From: Adiantum capillus-veneris
Taxonomy: Eukaryota > Streptophyta > Polypodiopsida > Polypodiales > Pteridaceae
NCBI GenBank assembly: GCA_014529385.2
Contig: CM043963.1
Location: 104,142,912-104,206,911 of the forward strand
Length of the DNA: 64,000 bases
Direction: 5' to 3'
In this document: positions 52,825 to 64,000 of the stretch, piece by piece
Position numbering within the stretch: position 1 is the first letter of the stretch
How the letters are laid out: every line of letters starts with the position of its first letter
Translations under genes and position numbers: made by a program
Notes under the pieces: model-generated
Database searches by the model: none
Told to the model about the DNA's origin: nothing
What the model saw: the letters and a program-made list of their open reading frames with translations, nothing else

Positions 52825-55085
52825 TTGGACAAGTGGTGAAACCTTGAGACCAAATCCTCCTTGCTATATTAATGGAAGCAAGGTTGGACAAGTGGTGGAC
52901 CTTGAAACCAAAGCCTCTTTGCTATATGAGAGCATAGGTTGGACAAGTGGTGGACCTAGTTGTAATACCACTGCCACCTATCAACTACTATAGGACTATG
53001 CTTTCCAATGTCCAAGTATCCTTGAGTCTTTCAAGGTTGAACACGTGGTGGACCTTGAAACAAAAATCCCCTTTCTATATCAGAGCATAGCTTGGACAAG
53101 TGGTGGACCTAGTTATAATGCCCAATATCCAAGGTGAAATACCTTAGGACTTTGCTACCTTGCTTGCCAATGTTTACGTAGCCCCTCATTTCTTTAATGG
53201 AAGTAAGGTTGGACAAGTGGTGGACCTTGAAACCAAAGCCTCTTTGCTATATAAGAGCATAGGTTGGACCTAGTTTTAATACCCACTGCCACCTATCAAC
53301 TACTATAAGACTATGCTTTCCAATGTCCAAGTATCCCTGAGTCTTTCAAGGTTGAACACGTGGTGGACCTTGAAACCAAAATCCCCTTTCTATATTAGAA
53401 AGGTTGAACACATGGTGGACCTTTAAACGAAAACCCCTTTCTTTATCAGAGCATAGCTTGGACAAGTGGTGGACCTAGTTATAATGCCCAATATCCAAGG
53501 TGAAACACCTTAGAACCTTGCTACCTTGCTTGCCAATGTTTACGTAGCCCCTCATTTCTTTAATGGAAGCAAGGTTGGACAAGTGGTGGACCTTGAAAGC
53601 AAAGCCTCTTTGCGATATGAGAGCATAGTTTGGACCTAGTTAATACCCACTGCCACCTATCAACTACTATAGGACTATGCTTTCCAATGTCCAAGTATCC
53701 CTTGAGTCTTGCAAGGTTGAACACGTGGTGGACCTTGAAACCAAAATCCCCTTTCTATATTAAAAGGTTGAACACATGGTGGACCTTTAACGAAAATCCC
53801 CTTTCTTTATCAGAGCATAGCTTGGACAAGTGGTGGACCTAGTTATAATGCCCAATATCCAAGTTAAACACCTTAGAACCTTGCTACCTTGCTTGCCAAT
53901 GTTTACGTAGCCCCTCATTTCTTTAATGGAAGCAAGGTTGGACAAGTGGTGGACCTTGAAAGCAAAGCCTCTTTGCGATATGAGAGCATAGGTTGGACCT
54001 AGTTGTAATACCCACTGCCACCTATCAACTACTATAGGACTATGCTTTCCAATGTCCAAGTATCCCTTGAGTCTTGCAAGGTTGAACACGTGGTGGACCT
54101 TGAAACCAAAATCCCCTTTCTATATTAGAAAGGTTGAACACATGGTGGACCTTTAAACGAAAATCCCCTTTCTTATCAGAGCATAGCTTGGACAAGTGTG
54201 GACCTAGTTATAATGCCCAATATCCAAGGTGAAACACCTTAGAACCTTGCTACCTTCTTGCCAATGTTTACGTAGCCCCTCATTTCTTTAATGGAAGCAA
54301 GGTTGGACAAGTGGTGGACCTTGAAAGAAAAGCCTCTTTGCGATATGAGAGCATAGGTTGGACCTAGTTGTAATACCCACTGCCACCTATCAACTACTAT
54401 AGGACTATGCTTTCCAATGTCCAAGTATCCCTGAGTCTTGCAAGTTGAACACGTGGTGGACCTTGAAACCAAAATCCCCTTTCCATATCAGAGCATAGCT
54501 TGGACAAGTGGTGGACCTAGTTATAAAGCCCCTCCTTTCTTTAATGGAAGAAAGGTTGGAAAAGTGGTGAATCTTGAAACCCAAACCTTTGGCTATATAT
54601 AGAGGATATCTTGGACAAGTGGTGGGCTTAGTTGTAGTATCCAATGTCCAAGGTCCAAGGTGAACTATGTAAAGACCTTACTTCCAAAAACAGAGTCGTA
54701 CAAGTGTTCTCCTTGAAACCAAACCTCCTTAGTGTATTAGAACATAGCTTGGAGAAGTGGTGGACTTAGTTGTAATGGTGAATGTCCAAAGCAAACTATT
54801 ATAGGACCTTGCTTCCCAAATCAAGTTTGGACAAGTGGTGGATCTTGAAACCAAAACCCCCTTACTCTATTAGAGCATAGCTTAGATAAGTGGTGGACCT
54901 AGCTGCCATGGAAAATGTTCAATCTGAACTGCTGCAAGACCTTGCTATTAAATGTCTAAGTAGAGCTAGCTTCTTTAATGGAATCAAGGTTGGGAAAGTG
55001 GTGCATCTTGAAACCAAAAGCCCTTTATTGTATTAGAGCATAGCTTGGACAAGTGAGGGACCTAGTTTTAATGTGTGATGTCCAA
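52825..55085. repeat. Satellite family I, about 365-bp units
   Basis: Large units recur with landmarks TAATGGAAG at 53195, 53561, 53924 and 54289 (spacings 366, 363 and 365), then a short unit to 54542. Each unit contains several copies of TTGGACAAGTGGTGGACCT and variants (GAACACGTGGTGGACCT) 40-120 bp apart. The edges (52825-53190 and 54550-55085) are more diverged. ORFs such as 53630-53842 are read through the repeats and are not genes. Confidence 0.92.
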
Positions 55086-56647
55086 AGAAAAGTATTACAA
55101 GACCTTGCTTTCCAATATTTGAATTGGTCAAGTGGTTAAAACTAAGTATAAAACTTTGACCATTTTCTTCTCGAATTGCCAAAAAGCTAGTTTTAGACAC
55201 CCCTAAATGAAAATGGTTTAGGGTGGCCTTAAACAATGTTTTTTCAAAGACTTGAACAAAAGGGTTGTCGAAGAGTAATGACAATTTATTGTGGCTTGAA
55301 GTGCCTGAGTATGTGAAAACAAGCCTAGGTTTTCCACGAGGCAAAAGGTGACATAATAAGAACATTGGAAAGTTAGGATTGACCATGTGGCCTAAACTTT
55401 GGCAAGTGAAGTGGTGGCCAAGTTTTGTGGCACAGTGTGCACTTGGTCCTATATGTGTTGACCACTTGGCTAAATCTAGGACCATAAGGCCAAACCTTTG
55501 GCACCTTAAAAATAGTATGGGACATAATCTAGAACTGCTATAGTAAATTAGTAGTATAGCTAATATGTTAATATTTGTATTATATTTAAGTATATGCTAA
55601 TATAATTTATGTTCAAAATTTCACTAATGAAGAATGTTCCCATTTAGCACTCCAGATGCGGGGTCTTAGGGCAATGCCACAATGGGGTGACAAGGCAGCG
55701 CTTCCACGTGAGGTTTGGGGATAGCGCTCTTGATGGGGATGTGGAATATAGCGCTCTCGATGGCGGGGCTTGGGAGGTTGATTTTGGGATATTGTTCCTG
55801 GGCGGGGTCCTAGTATAGAAGTTATGCATGTTTTTCATATTTTCAACCATGATTTCTTTAATTTTGGCCGTGTGAATTGGTTAATTTTTTATATTGCTTT
55901 TGTTTTTTTTAATCCTATGATAAAACATGGACTTGTAGCATACGTGGCATTCTAATAAACCCTATCAAGATTAGGCACACAGAGAGCGCACGAGAAACGC
56001 ACACAGAGAAAGCAGGCGAGCAGCAAAAACACAGAAAGCGCACACGGATCGCACACAGTTGGAGTATACGCGCGCGTAGAGGAGCAAGCTCGGCATCGTA
56101 CACAACACACAGGTGGAGTGCACAGGATTGAAAGTTCGCGCACAAGACAAAGAAACAGCAGCGTACACAACGCTTTCCAGAAGGGCAGGATCGGGCAGTC
56201 TTCTCAGGAGACATTGCACACCTCACGAATAGAGAAAAACAGGTATTTCTCTCTCTCTCACTCTCTGTCTTTCTCATATAGAGAAGATGGTTCTCTGTAA
56301 CTCTTCTTGCACACACACTCTCTCGTCAAAAGACAGAGATACATAGTTTAAACGTATCCCCGCACACATACACATATTCCCACACATCGTCTTCCTCTCT
56401 TCCACATACATAACCACAGTGAAATCTGTTATCTTGCTGTCTCTCTCTTGAAAATACATGCACATATTCCCACACATCGTCTTCCTCACTTCCACATACA
56501 TAACCACAATGAAATCTGTTATCTTGTTGTCTCTCTCTTGAAAATACGTGCACATATTCCCATACATCGTCTTCCTCTCTTCCACATACATAAACACAGT
56601 GAAATCTGTTATCTTTCTCTCTCCTCTCTCTAAAAAACAGGTATTTA

Positions 56648-56681
<34 letters not shown>

Positions 56682-57120
56682 TGTATCTTGCTATCTCTCT
56701 CTTGAAAATACATGCTCATGTATGTGTGCGTCTGTGTTATCTATGTGTATGTATGTATATTTGTGTTATTTCATTGTAATACTCATACATAATGCAGATA
56801 CACAATTACACTTAATTACGATATGCACACATAGTATATATACATACATAAATATCACAAATAACTAACACATTGTAATACTAGTAAAATTGAATGGAAG
56901 ACTTACTTGCGTGATCTGTTAAAGTCGATTCTTGTAGCGAGTTCTGGATGTATGCTGAGCTGATTTTCCTCTAATCCATTTGTAGATATGATTGTAACTT
57001 CTGTTTCTCAAAAATAGTAGTGTTGTTTAGTGATACACCTAATGGACATAAATGGTTTAAACTAGGACATGTAGACCAAAAATACGTGTATTTCTTTGGA
57101 TGAATATATACACTTTTTGG
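55086..57120. other. Spacer between satellite arrays
   Basis: No gene is supported. The ORF at 55033-55485 (minus) has no domain and overlaps the satellite edge. The 55640-55860 stretch is GC-richer. From 55970 to 56230 an AC/AG-rich segment with CGCACAC words leads into CT-rich tracts. A 90-bp tandem repeat occupies 56371-56625 (separate entry). Confidence 0.5.
56371..56625. repeat. 90-bp tandem repeat, about three copies
   Basis: Units beginning CACATATTCCCACACATCGT start at 56371, 56461 and 56551, exactly 90 bp apart, with few differences. Since 90 is a multiple of three, all frames stay open across the units, which explains the ORFs seen on both strands. Confidence 0.92.
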
Positions 57121-57240
57121 TGACCCTTACCACAAGTGGTGGACCTTAAGACCAATGGACTATAAGGACCTCCAAACAATACCTTGTACACTCAATCCTT
57201 CTTGGTATCTAGGTTGGACAAGTGGTGGACCTTGTTCAAA
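57121..57240. repeat. Isolated satellite boxes
   Basis: CACAAGTGGTGGACCTTAAG at about 57131 and TTGGACAAGTGGTGGACCTT at about 57213 are the shared satellite box in otherwise unrelated sequence, between the two arrays. Confidence 0.8.
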
Positions 57241-57589
57241 TTCTCTAACCACTCTCTCTAACATGGTGACATAAATTAGGTGTGATAAATTCATATCTAT
57301 GCAAACTAATATCAGTTTAGGCTTGTTAATTTGAATTTGTTTGAATTTATGTACAATATAATGATTTGAGTTTGCATATTTGAATTTAGGTGGTATAATG
57401 ATATCTTTTTGTGGTAAACTTGAATTTAAAATCAATTTTGCGTAGAATATTTTAAATTTAAGTAGTAAAATTTAAATTTTTATAAAAAAAGTTTGAATTT
57501 TAAAATTTGGGCGGGATAGTTTAAAATTTAGGCGGGATATTAAAGATTTGGGAGGGATATTTTAAATTTAGGCGGGAAGGTTTTGAATT
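57241..57589. other. AT-rich spacer with TTTAGGCGGGA repeats
   Basis: The stretch from 57440 to 57590 contains repeated AATTTAGGCGGGA/TATTTTAAA words. No gene is present. Confidence 0.5.
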
Positions 57590-60500
57590 TATAGCGAGAT
57601 CTCCCTACATAAGAGAGTATAGGTTGGACAAGTGGTGGACCTTCAAGCTAGAGCATCCATGCTACTGGACATGATAGGTAGGGAATCTAGTTGAATATGT
57701 ATGTATATATATATGTAATAGATCTAGCTTGGACAAGTGGTGGACCTTGGAATAAAACCCCATGTAAAACATATCATGCACATTCCAAGTGGTCAAAAAA
57801 ATATCATTTAAATATAGCCTTATAGGTTGGACAAGTGGTGGACCTTAACACCCAGATATTCTTCATATAATGACATAGCGTGGAAAACTGGTGAATCTTG
57901 AGACCAAACCATGCTACTAGCGATAATAGCTTGGACAAGTGGTGGACCTTGAAAGTAAACCCCCCATCTACGAAATATCGTGGGTTTAAGGTATTTCGAT
58001 GGAGCCTAGCATCTTGGAGACATCGTGCATCTTGCTTCTCTTCATGTTTCAATGGAGCCTATCTTGGACAAATGGTGGAGCATCCTTCTCTCCATGTTTC
58101 AATGGACCCTAGCTTGGACAAGTGGTGGACCTTTACTTCTCTCTATTATTCAATAGAGTTAGCTTGGACAAGTGGTGGACCTTGGAACCAAACCCCCATT
58201 TAAAACCTATCATGGTCACTCCAAGTGGTGAGAAAGAATAACCTTTAAGATATAGCCTTATAGGTTGGACAAGTGGTGGACCTTAACACGCGCATATTCT
58301 TAATTTAATGACATAGAGTGGAAAAGTGGTGAATCTTGAGACCAAACCACTCAGGCTACTAGCAATAATAGCTTGGACAAGTGGTGGACCTTGAACTGTA
58401 AACCCCTCATCTATGACATATCGTGGGTTTAATGTTTTTCGATGGAGCCTAGCATCTTGGAGACATGGTGCACCTTGATTCTCCTCATGTTTCAATGGAG
58501 CCTACCTTGCACAAATGGTGGAGCGTCCTTCTCTCCATGTTTCAATGGACCCTAGCTTAGACAAGGGTGGACCTTTGCTTCTCTCTATGTTTCAATAGAG
58601 TTAGCTTGGACAAGTGGTGGACCTTGGAACCAAACCCCCATGTAAAACCTATCATGGTCACTCCAGTAGTAAGAAAGAATAACCTTTAAGATGTAGCTTA
58701 TAGGTTGGACAAGTGGTGGACCTAACACCCACATATTCTTAATAAAAGTGGTGAATCTTGAGACCAAACCACTCAGGCTACTAGCAACAATAGCTTGGAC
58801 AAGTGGTGGACCTTGAATGTAAACCCCTCATCTACGAAATATCGTGGTTTAATGTATTTTGATGGAGCCTAGCATCTGGGGACATGGTGCACTTGCTTCT
58901 CGTCATGTTTCAATGGAGCCTATCTTGGACAAATGGTGGAGCATCCTTCCTCCATGTTTCAATGGACCCTAGCTTGGACAAGTGGTGGACCTTTACTTCT
59001 CTCTATTATTCAATAGAGTTAGCTTGGACAAGTGGTGGACCTTGGAACCAAACCCCCATTTAAAACCTATCATGGTCACTCCAAGTGGTGAGAAAGAATA
59101 ACCTTTAAGATATAGCCTTATAGGTTGGACAAGTGGTGGACCTTAACACGCATATTCTTAATTTAATGACATAGAGTGAAAAGTGGTGAATCTTGAGACC
59201 AAACCACTCAAGCTACTAGCAATAATAGCTTGGACAAGTGGTGGACCTTGACTGTAAACCCTCATCTACGACATATCGTGGGTTTAATGTTTTTCGATGG
59301 AGCCTAGCATCTTGGAGACATGGTGCACCTTGATTCTCCTCATGTTTCAATGGAGCCTACCTTGCACAAATGGTGGAGCGTCCTTCTCTCCATGTTTCAA
59401 TGGACCCTAGCTTAGACAAGGGGGACCTTTGCTTCTCTCTATGTTTCAATAGAGTTAGCTTGGACAAGTGGTGGACCTTGGAACCAAACCCCCATTTAAA
59501 ACCTATCATGGTCACTCCAAGTGGTGAGAAAGAATAACCTTTAAGATATAGCCTTATAGGTTGGACAAGTGGTGGACCTTAACACGCGCATATTCTTAAT
59601 TTAATGACATAGAGTGGAAAAGTGGTGAATCTTGAGACCAAACCACTCAGGCTACTAGCAATAATAGCTTGGACAAGTGGTGGACCTTGACTGTAAACCC
59701 CTCATCTACGACATATCGTGGGTTTAATTTTTTCGATGGAGCCTAGCATCTTGGAGACATGGTGCACCTTGATTCTCCTCATGTTTCAATGGAGCCTACC
59801 TTGCACAAATGGTGGAGCGTCCTTCTCTCCATGTTTCAATGGACCCTAGCTTAGACAAGGGTGGACCTTTGCTTCTCTCTATGTTTCAATAGAGTTAGCT
59901 TGGACAAGTGGTGGACCTTGGAACCAAACCCCCATGTAAAACCTATCATGGTCACTCCAAGTAGTAAGAAAGAATAACCTTTAAGATGTAGCCTTATAGG
60001 TTGGACAAGTGGTGGACCTTAACACCCATAATTCTTAATAAAAGTAGTGAATCTTGAGACCAAACCACTCAGGCTACTAGCAATAATAGCTTGGACAAGT
60101 GGTGGACCTTGAATGTAAACCCCTCATCTACGAAATATCGTGGGTTTAATGTATTTCGATGGAGCCTAGCATCTTGGAGACATGGTGCAGCTTGCTTCTC
60201 GTCATGTTTCAATGGAGCCTATCTTGGACAAATGGTGGAGCATCCTTCTCTCCATGTTTCAATGGACCCTAGCTTGGACAAGTGGTGGACCTTTGTTTCT
60301 CTCTATGTTTCAATAGAGTTAGCTTGGACAAGTGGTGGACCTTGGAACCAAACCCCCATGTAAAACCTATCATGGTCACTCCAAGTGTAATAAAGAATAA
60401 CCTTAAAGATGTAGCCTTATAGGTTGGACAAGTGGTGGACCTTAACACGCGCATATTCTTAATATAATGACATAGAGTGGAAAAGTGGTGACTCTTGAGA

Positions 60501-63500
60501 CCAAACCACTCAGGCTACTAGCAATAATAGCTTGGACAAGTGGTGGACCTTGAATGAACACCCCTCATCTACGACATATCGTGGGTTTAATGTTTTTCAA
60601 TGGAGCTTAGCATCTTGGAGACATGGTGCACCTTGCTTCTCCTCATGTTTGAATGGAGCCTACCTTGGACAAATGGGGAGCATCCTTCTCTCCATGTTTC
60701 AATGGACCCTAGCTTAGACAAGGGGTGGACCTTTGCTTCTCTCTATGTTTCAATAGAGTTAGCTTGGACAAGTGGTGGACCTTGGAACCAAACCCCCATG
60801 TAAAACCTATCATGGTCACTCCAAGTAGTAAGAAAGAATAACCTTTAAGATGTAGCCTTATAGGTTGGACAAGTGGTGGACCTTAACACCCACATATTCT
60901 TAATAAAAGTGGTGAATCTTGAGACCAAACCACTCAGGCTACTAGCAATAATAGCTTGGACAAGTGGTGGACCTTGAATGTAAACCCCTCATCTACGAAT
61001 ATCGTGGGTTTAATGTATTTCGATGGAGCCTAGCATCTTGGAGACATGGTGCAGCTTGCTTCTCGTCAAGTTTCAATGGAGCCTATCTTGGACAAATGGT
61101 GGAGCATCCTTCTCTCCATGTTTCAATGGACCCTAGCTTGGACAAGTGGTGGACCTTTGTTTCTCTCTATGTTTCAATAGAGTTAGCTTGGACAAGTGGT
61201 GGACCTTGGAACCAAACCCCCATGTAAAACCTATCATGGTCACTCCAAGTGGTAATAAAGAATAACCTTAAAGATGTAGCCTTATAGGTTGGACAAGTGG
61301 TGGACCTTAACACGCGCATATTCTTAATATAATGACATAGAGTGGAAAAGTGGTGAATCTTGAGACCAAACCACTCAGGCTACTAGCAATAATAGCTTGG
61401 ACAAGTGGTGGACCTTGAATGTACACCCCTCATCTACGACATATCGTGGGTTTAATGTTTTTCAATGGAGCTTAGCATCTTGGAGACATGGTGCACCTTG
61501 CTTCTCTCTCATGTTTGAATGGAGCCTACCTTGGACAAATGGTGGAGCATCCTTCTCTCCATGTTTCAATGGACCCTAGCTTAGACAAGGGGTGGACCTT
61601 TGCTTCTCTCTATGTTTCAATAGAGTTAGCTTGGACAAGTGGTGGACCTTGGAACCAACCCCCATGTAAAAACCTATCATGGTCACTCCAAGTAGTAAGA
61701 AAGAATAACCTTTAAGATGTAGCCTTATAGGTTGGACAAGTGGTGGACCTTAACACCCACATATTCTTAATAAAAGTGGTGAATCTTGAGACCAAACCAC
61801 TCAGGCTACTAGCAATAATAGCTTGGACAAGTGGTGGACCTTGAATGTAAACCCCTCATCTACGAAATATCGTGGGTTTAATGTATTTCGATGGAGCCTA
61901 GCATCTTGGAGACATGGTGCAGCTTGCTTCTCGTCATGTTTCAATGGATCCTATCTTGGACAAATGGTGGAGCATCCTTCTCTCCATGTTTCAATGGACC
62001 CTAGCTTGGACAAGTGGTGGACCTTTGTTTCTCTCTATGTTTCAATAGAGTTAGCTTGGACAAGTGGTGGACCTTGGAACCAAACCCCCATGTAAAACCT
62101 ATCATGGTCACTTCAAGTGGTAATAAAGAATAACCTTTAAGATGTAGCCTTATAGGTTGGACAAGTGGTGGACCTTAACACGCGCATATTCTTAATATAA
62201 TGACATAGAGTGGAAAAGTGGTGAATCTTGAGACCAAACCACTCAGGCTACTAGCAATAATAGCTTGGACAAGTGTGGACCTTGATGTAAACCCCTCATC
62301 TACGACATATCGTGGGTTTAATGTTTTTCGATGGAGCCTAGCATCTTGGAGACATGGTGCACCTTGCTTCTCCTCATGTTTCAATGGAGCCAACTTGGAC
62401 AAATGGTGGAGCATCCTTCTCTCCATGTTTCAATGGACCCTAGCTTAGACAAGGGGTGGACCTTTGCTTCTCTCTATGTTTCAATAGAGTTAGCTTGGAC
62501 AAGTGGTGGACCTTGGAACCAACCCCCATGTAAAACCTATCATGGTCACTCCAAGTAGTAAGAAAGAATAACATTTAAGATGTAGCCTTATAGGTTGGAC
62601 AAGTGGTGGACCTTAACACCCACATATTCTTAATAAAAGTGGTGAATCTTGAGACCAAACCACTCAGGCTACTAGCAATAATAGCTTGGACAAGTGGTGG
62701 ACCTTGAATGTAAACCCCTCATCTACGAAATATCGTGGGTTTAATGTATTTCGATGGAGCTAGCATCTGGAGACATGGTGCAGCTTGCTTCTCGTCATGT
62801 TTCATTCTTGAGCATTGTTTCTAGCATGATCCTTGAATGACCGATAGATGACTTCAGCTAGTTGCTCCGATCATCCTCAAGCTCCATGTACTCATTGACA
62901 AATGGTGGAGCATCCTTCTCTCCATGTTTCAATGGACCTAGCTTGGACAAGTGGTGACCTTTGTTTCTCTCTATGTTTCAATAGAGTTAGCTTGGACAAG
63001 TGGTGGACCTTGGAACCAAACCCCCATGTAAAACCTATCATGGTCACTCCAAGTGGTAATAAAGAATAACCTTTAAGATGTAGCCTTATAGGTTGGACAA
63101 GTGGTGGACCTTAACATGCGCATATTCTTAATATAATGACATAGAGTGGAAAAATGGTGAATCTTGAGACCAAACCACTCAGGCTACTACCAATAATAGC
63201 TTGGACAAGTGTTGGACCTTGAATGTAAACCCCTCATCTACGACATATCATGGGTTTAATGTTTTTCGATGGAGCCTAGCATCTTGGAGTCATGGTGCAG
63301 CCTTGATTCTCCTCATGTTTCAATGGAGCCTACCTTGGACAAATGGTGGAGCATCCTTCTCTCCATGTTTCAATGGACCCTAGCTTAGACAAGGGGTGGA
63401 CCTTTGCTTCTCTCTATGTTTCAATAGAGTTAGCTTGGACAAGTGGTGGACCTTGGAACCAAACCCCATGTAAAACCTATCATGGTCACTCCAAGTAGTA

Positions 63501-64000
63501 AGAAAGAATAACCTTTAAGATGTAGCCTTATAGGTTGGACAAGTGGTGGACCTTAACACCCACATATTCTTAATAAAAGTGGTGAATCTTGAGACCAAAC
63601 CACTCACGCTACTAGCAATAATAGCTAGGGATAACCCATTAAGATATAGTCTTTCAAGGGGTGAGAAAGAATAACCATTAAGATATAGTCTTATAGGTTG
63701 GACAAGTGGTGGACCTTAACACCCAAATATTCTTAATATAATGATAGAGAGTGGAAAGTGGTGAATCTTGAGAGCAAACCACTCATGCTACTAGCGATAA
63801 TAGGTTGGACAAATTGTTGATCTTGAATGTAAACTCCCCATGTACAAAATAACGTGGGTTTAAGGTATTTCGATGGAGTCTAGAATCTTGGAGATATGGT
63901 GCAGCTTGCTTCTCTTCATGTTTCAATGGAGTCTATCTTGGACAAATGGTGGAGCATCCTTCTCTCCATGTTTCAATAGACCCTAGCTTAGACAAGTGGT
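57590..64000. repeat. Satellite family II with alternating ~440/~424-bp monomers
   Basis: The landmark AGCTTGGACAAGTGGTGG after CAATAGAGTT occurs at 58161, 58603, 59021, 59457, 59897, 60321, 60761, 61185, 61628, 62053, 62492, 62989 and 63432. Spacings are 442, 418, 436, 440, 424, 440, 424, 443, 425, 439, 497 and 443. The longer type has ACGCGCATATTC with a TAATGACATAGAGTGGA segment and CTTAGACAAGG; the shorter lacks that segment and has CTTGGACAAGTGG. Alternation gives a dimeric repeat near 865 bp. Each monomer has about five boxes of the TTGGACAAGTGGTGGACCTT type. The array continues past the window end. Confidence 0.95.
62815..62894. other. Foreign insertion in a satellite monomer
   Basis: About 80 bp of unrelated sequence (TTCTTGAGCATTG to TGTACTCA) replaces about 13 bp of the monomer between GTCATGTTTCA and TTGACAAATGG. 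It explains the 497-bp spacing. No repeat ends or target duplication are visible. Confidence 0.8.

Noticed and set aside
53630-63383. Repeated ORFs of 60-100 codons across the satellites as a protein repeat family
   Set aside because: They follow the DNA repeat in both strands with stops and frame changes between monomers, and conservation is not codon-biased.
1-64000. CRISPR arrays, tRNA or rRNA genes, bacterial-type operons
   Set aside because: No direct-repeat/spacer pattern, cloverleaf or rRNA core is visible. Short tRNA-like matches are retroelement primer sites.

Overview
This window is repeat-dominated nuclear DNA of a land plant. It holds Ty3/gypsy and Ty1/copia retrotransposons, Tnp2-type CACTA transposons with GT-AG introns of 80-96 bp, a heavy-metal-associated (HIPP-like) gene fragment and long satellite arrays. 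A DUF7869-type transposase-like gene with a GHTHEDID motif hints at a seed-free plant such as a fern, but that is a weak inference. I see no intact single-copy host gene, rRNA, tRNA or CRISPR.

Layout. 1-4337 is degraded debris with tRNA-Met-type primer sites. 4338-6218 is a truncated CACTA copy (A, minus strand). 6219-9171 holds a Tat/Athila-type primer site, a G-run, long GA/TG microsatellites and a broken histone H3-like pseudogene. 9172-17452 is an old minus-strand gypsy element (E3) split by a copia element (11058-16223, 227-bp LTRs, target duplication CTCTG). 19015-46147 is a gypsy element (E2) split by a younger gypsy element (E1, 23826-42100, two 2073-bp LTRs, duplication GAAG). E1 is in turn split inside its RNase H domain by an 8018-bp CACTA element (B, 29992-38009, duplication TAC). 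E2 abuts, and probably lies in, a third CACTA copy (C, about 46148-48473). 48474-52800 carries a frameshifted DUF8039/DUF7869 gene on the minus strand. From 52825 to the end there are two satellite families that share one conserved box.

The best candidate for something undescribed is a 70-72-codon ORF between the primer site and gag of E1 and E2. E1 carries two tandem, diverged copies. E1 copy a and the E2 copy share 40 of 61 core residues, and 21 of those 40 use different codons, which points to selection on the protein. Other notable items are a captured HIPP fragment in CACTA-B, a near-perfect 436-bp foldback element in the E2 3' LTR, an alternating two-monomer higher-order satellite, and a transposase-like gene whose catalytic-type motif sits in a shifted reading frame between two compensating homopolymer indels.
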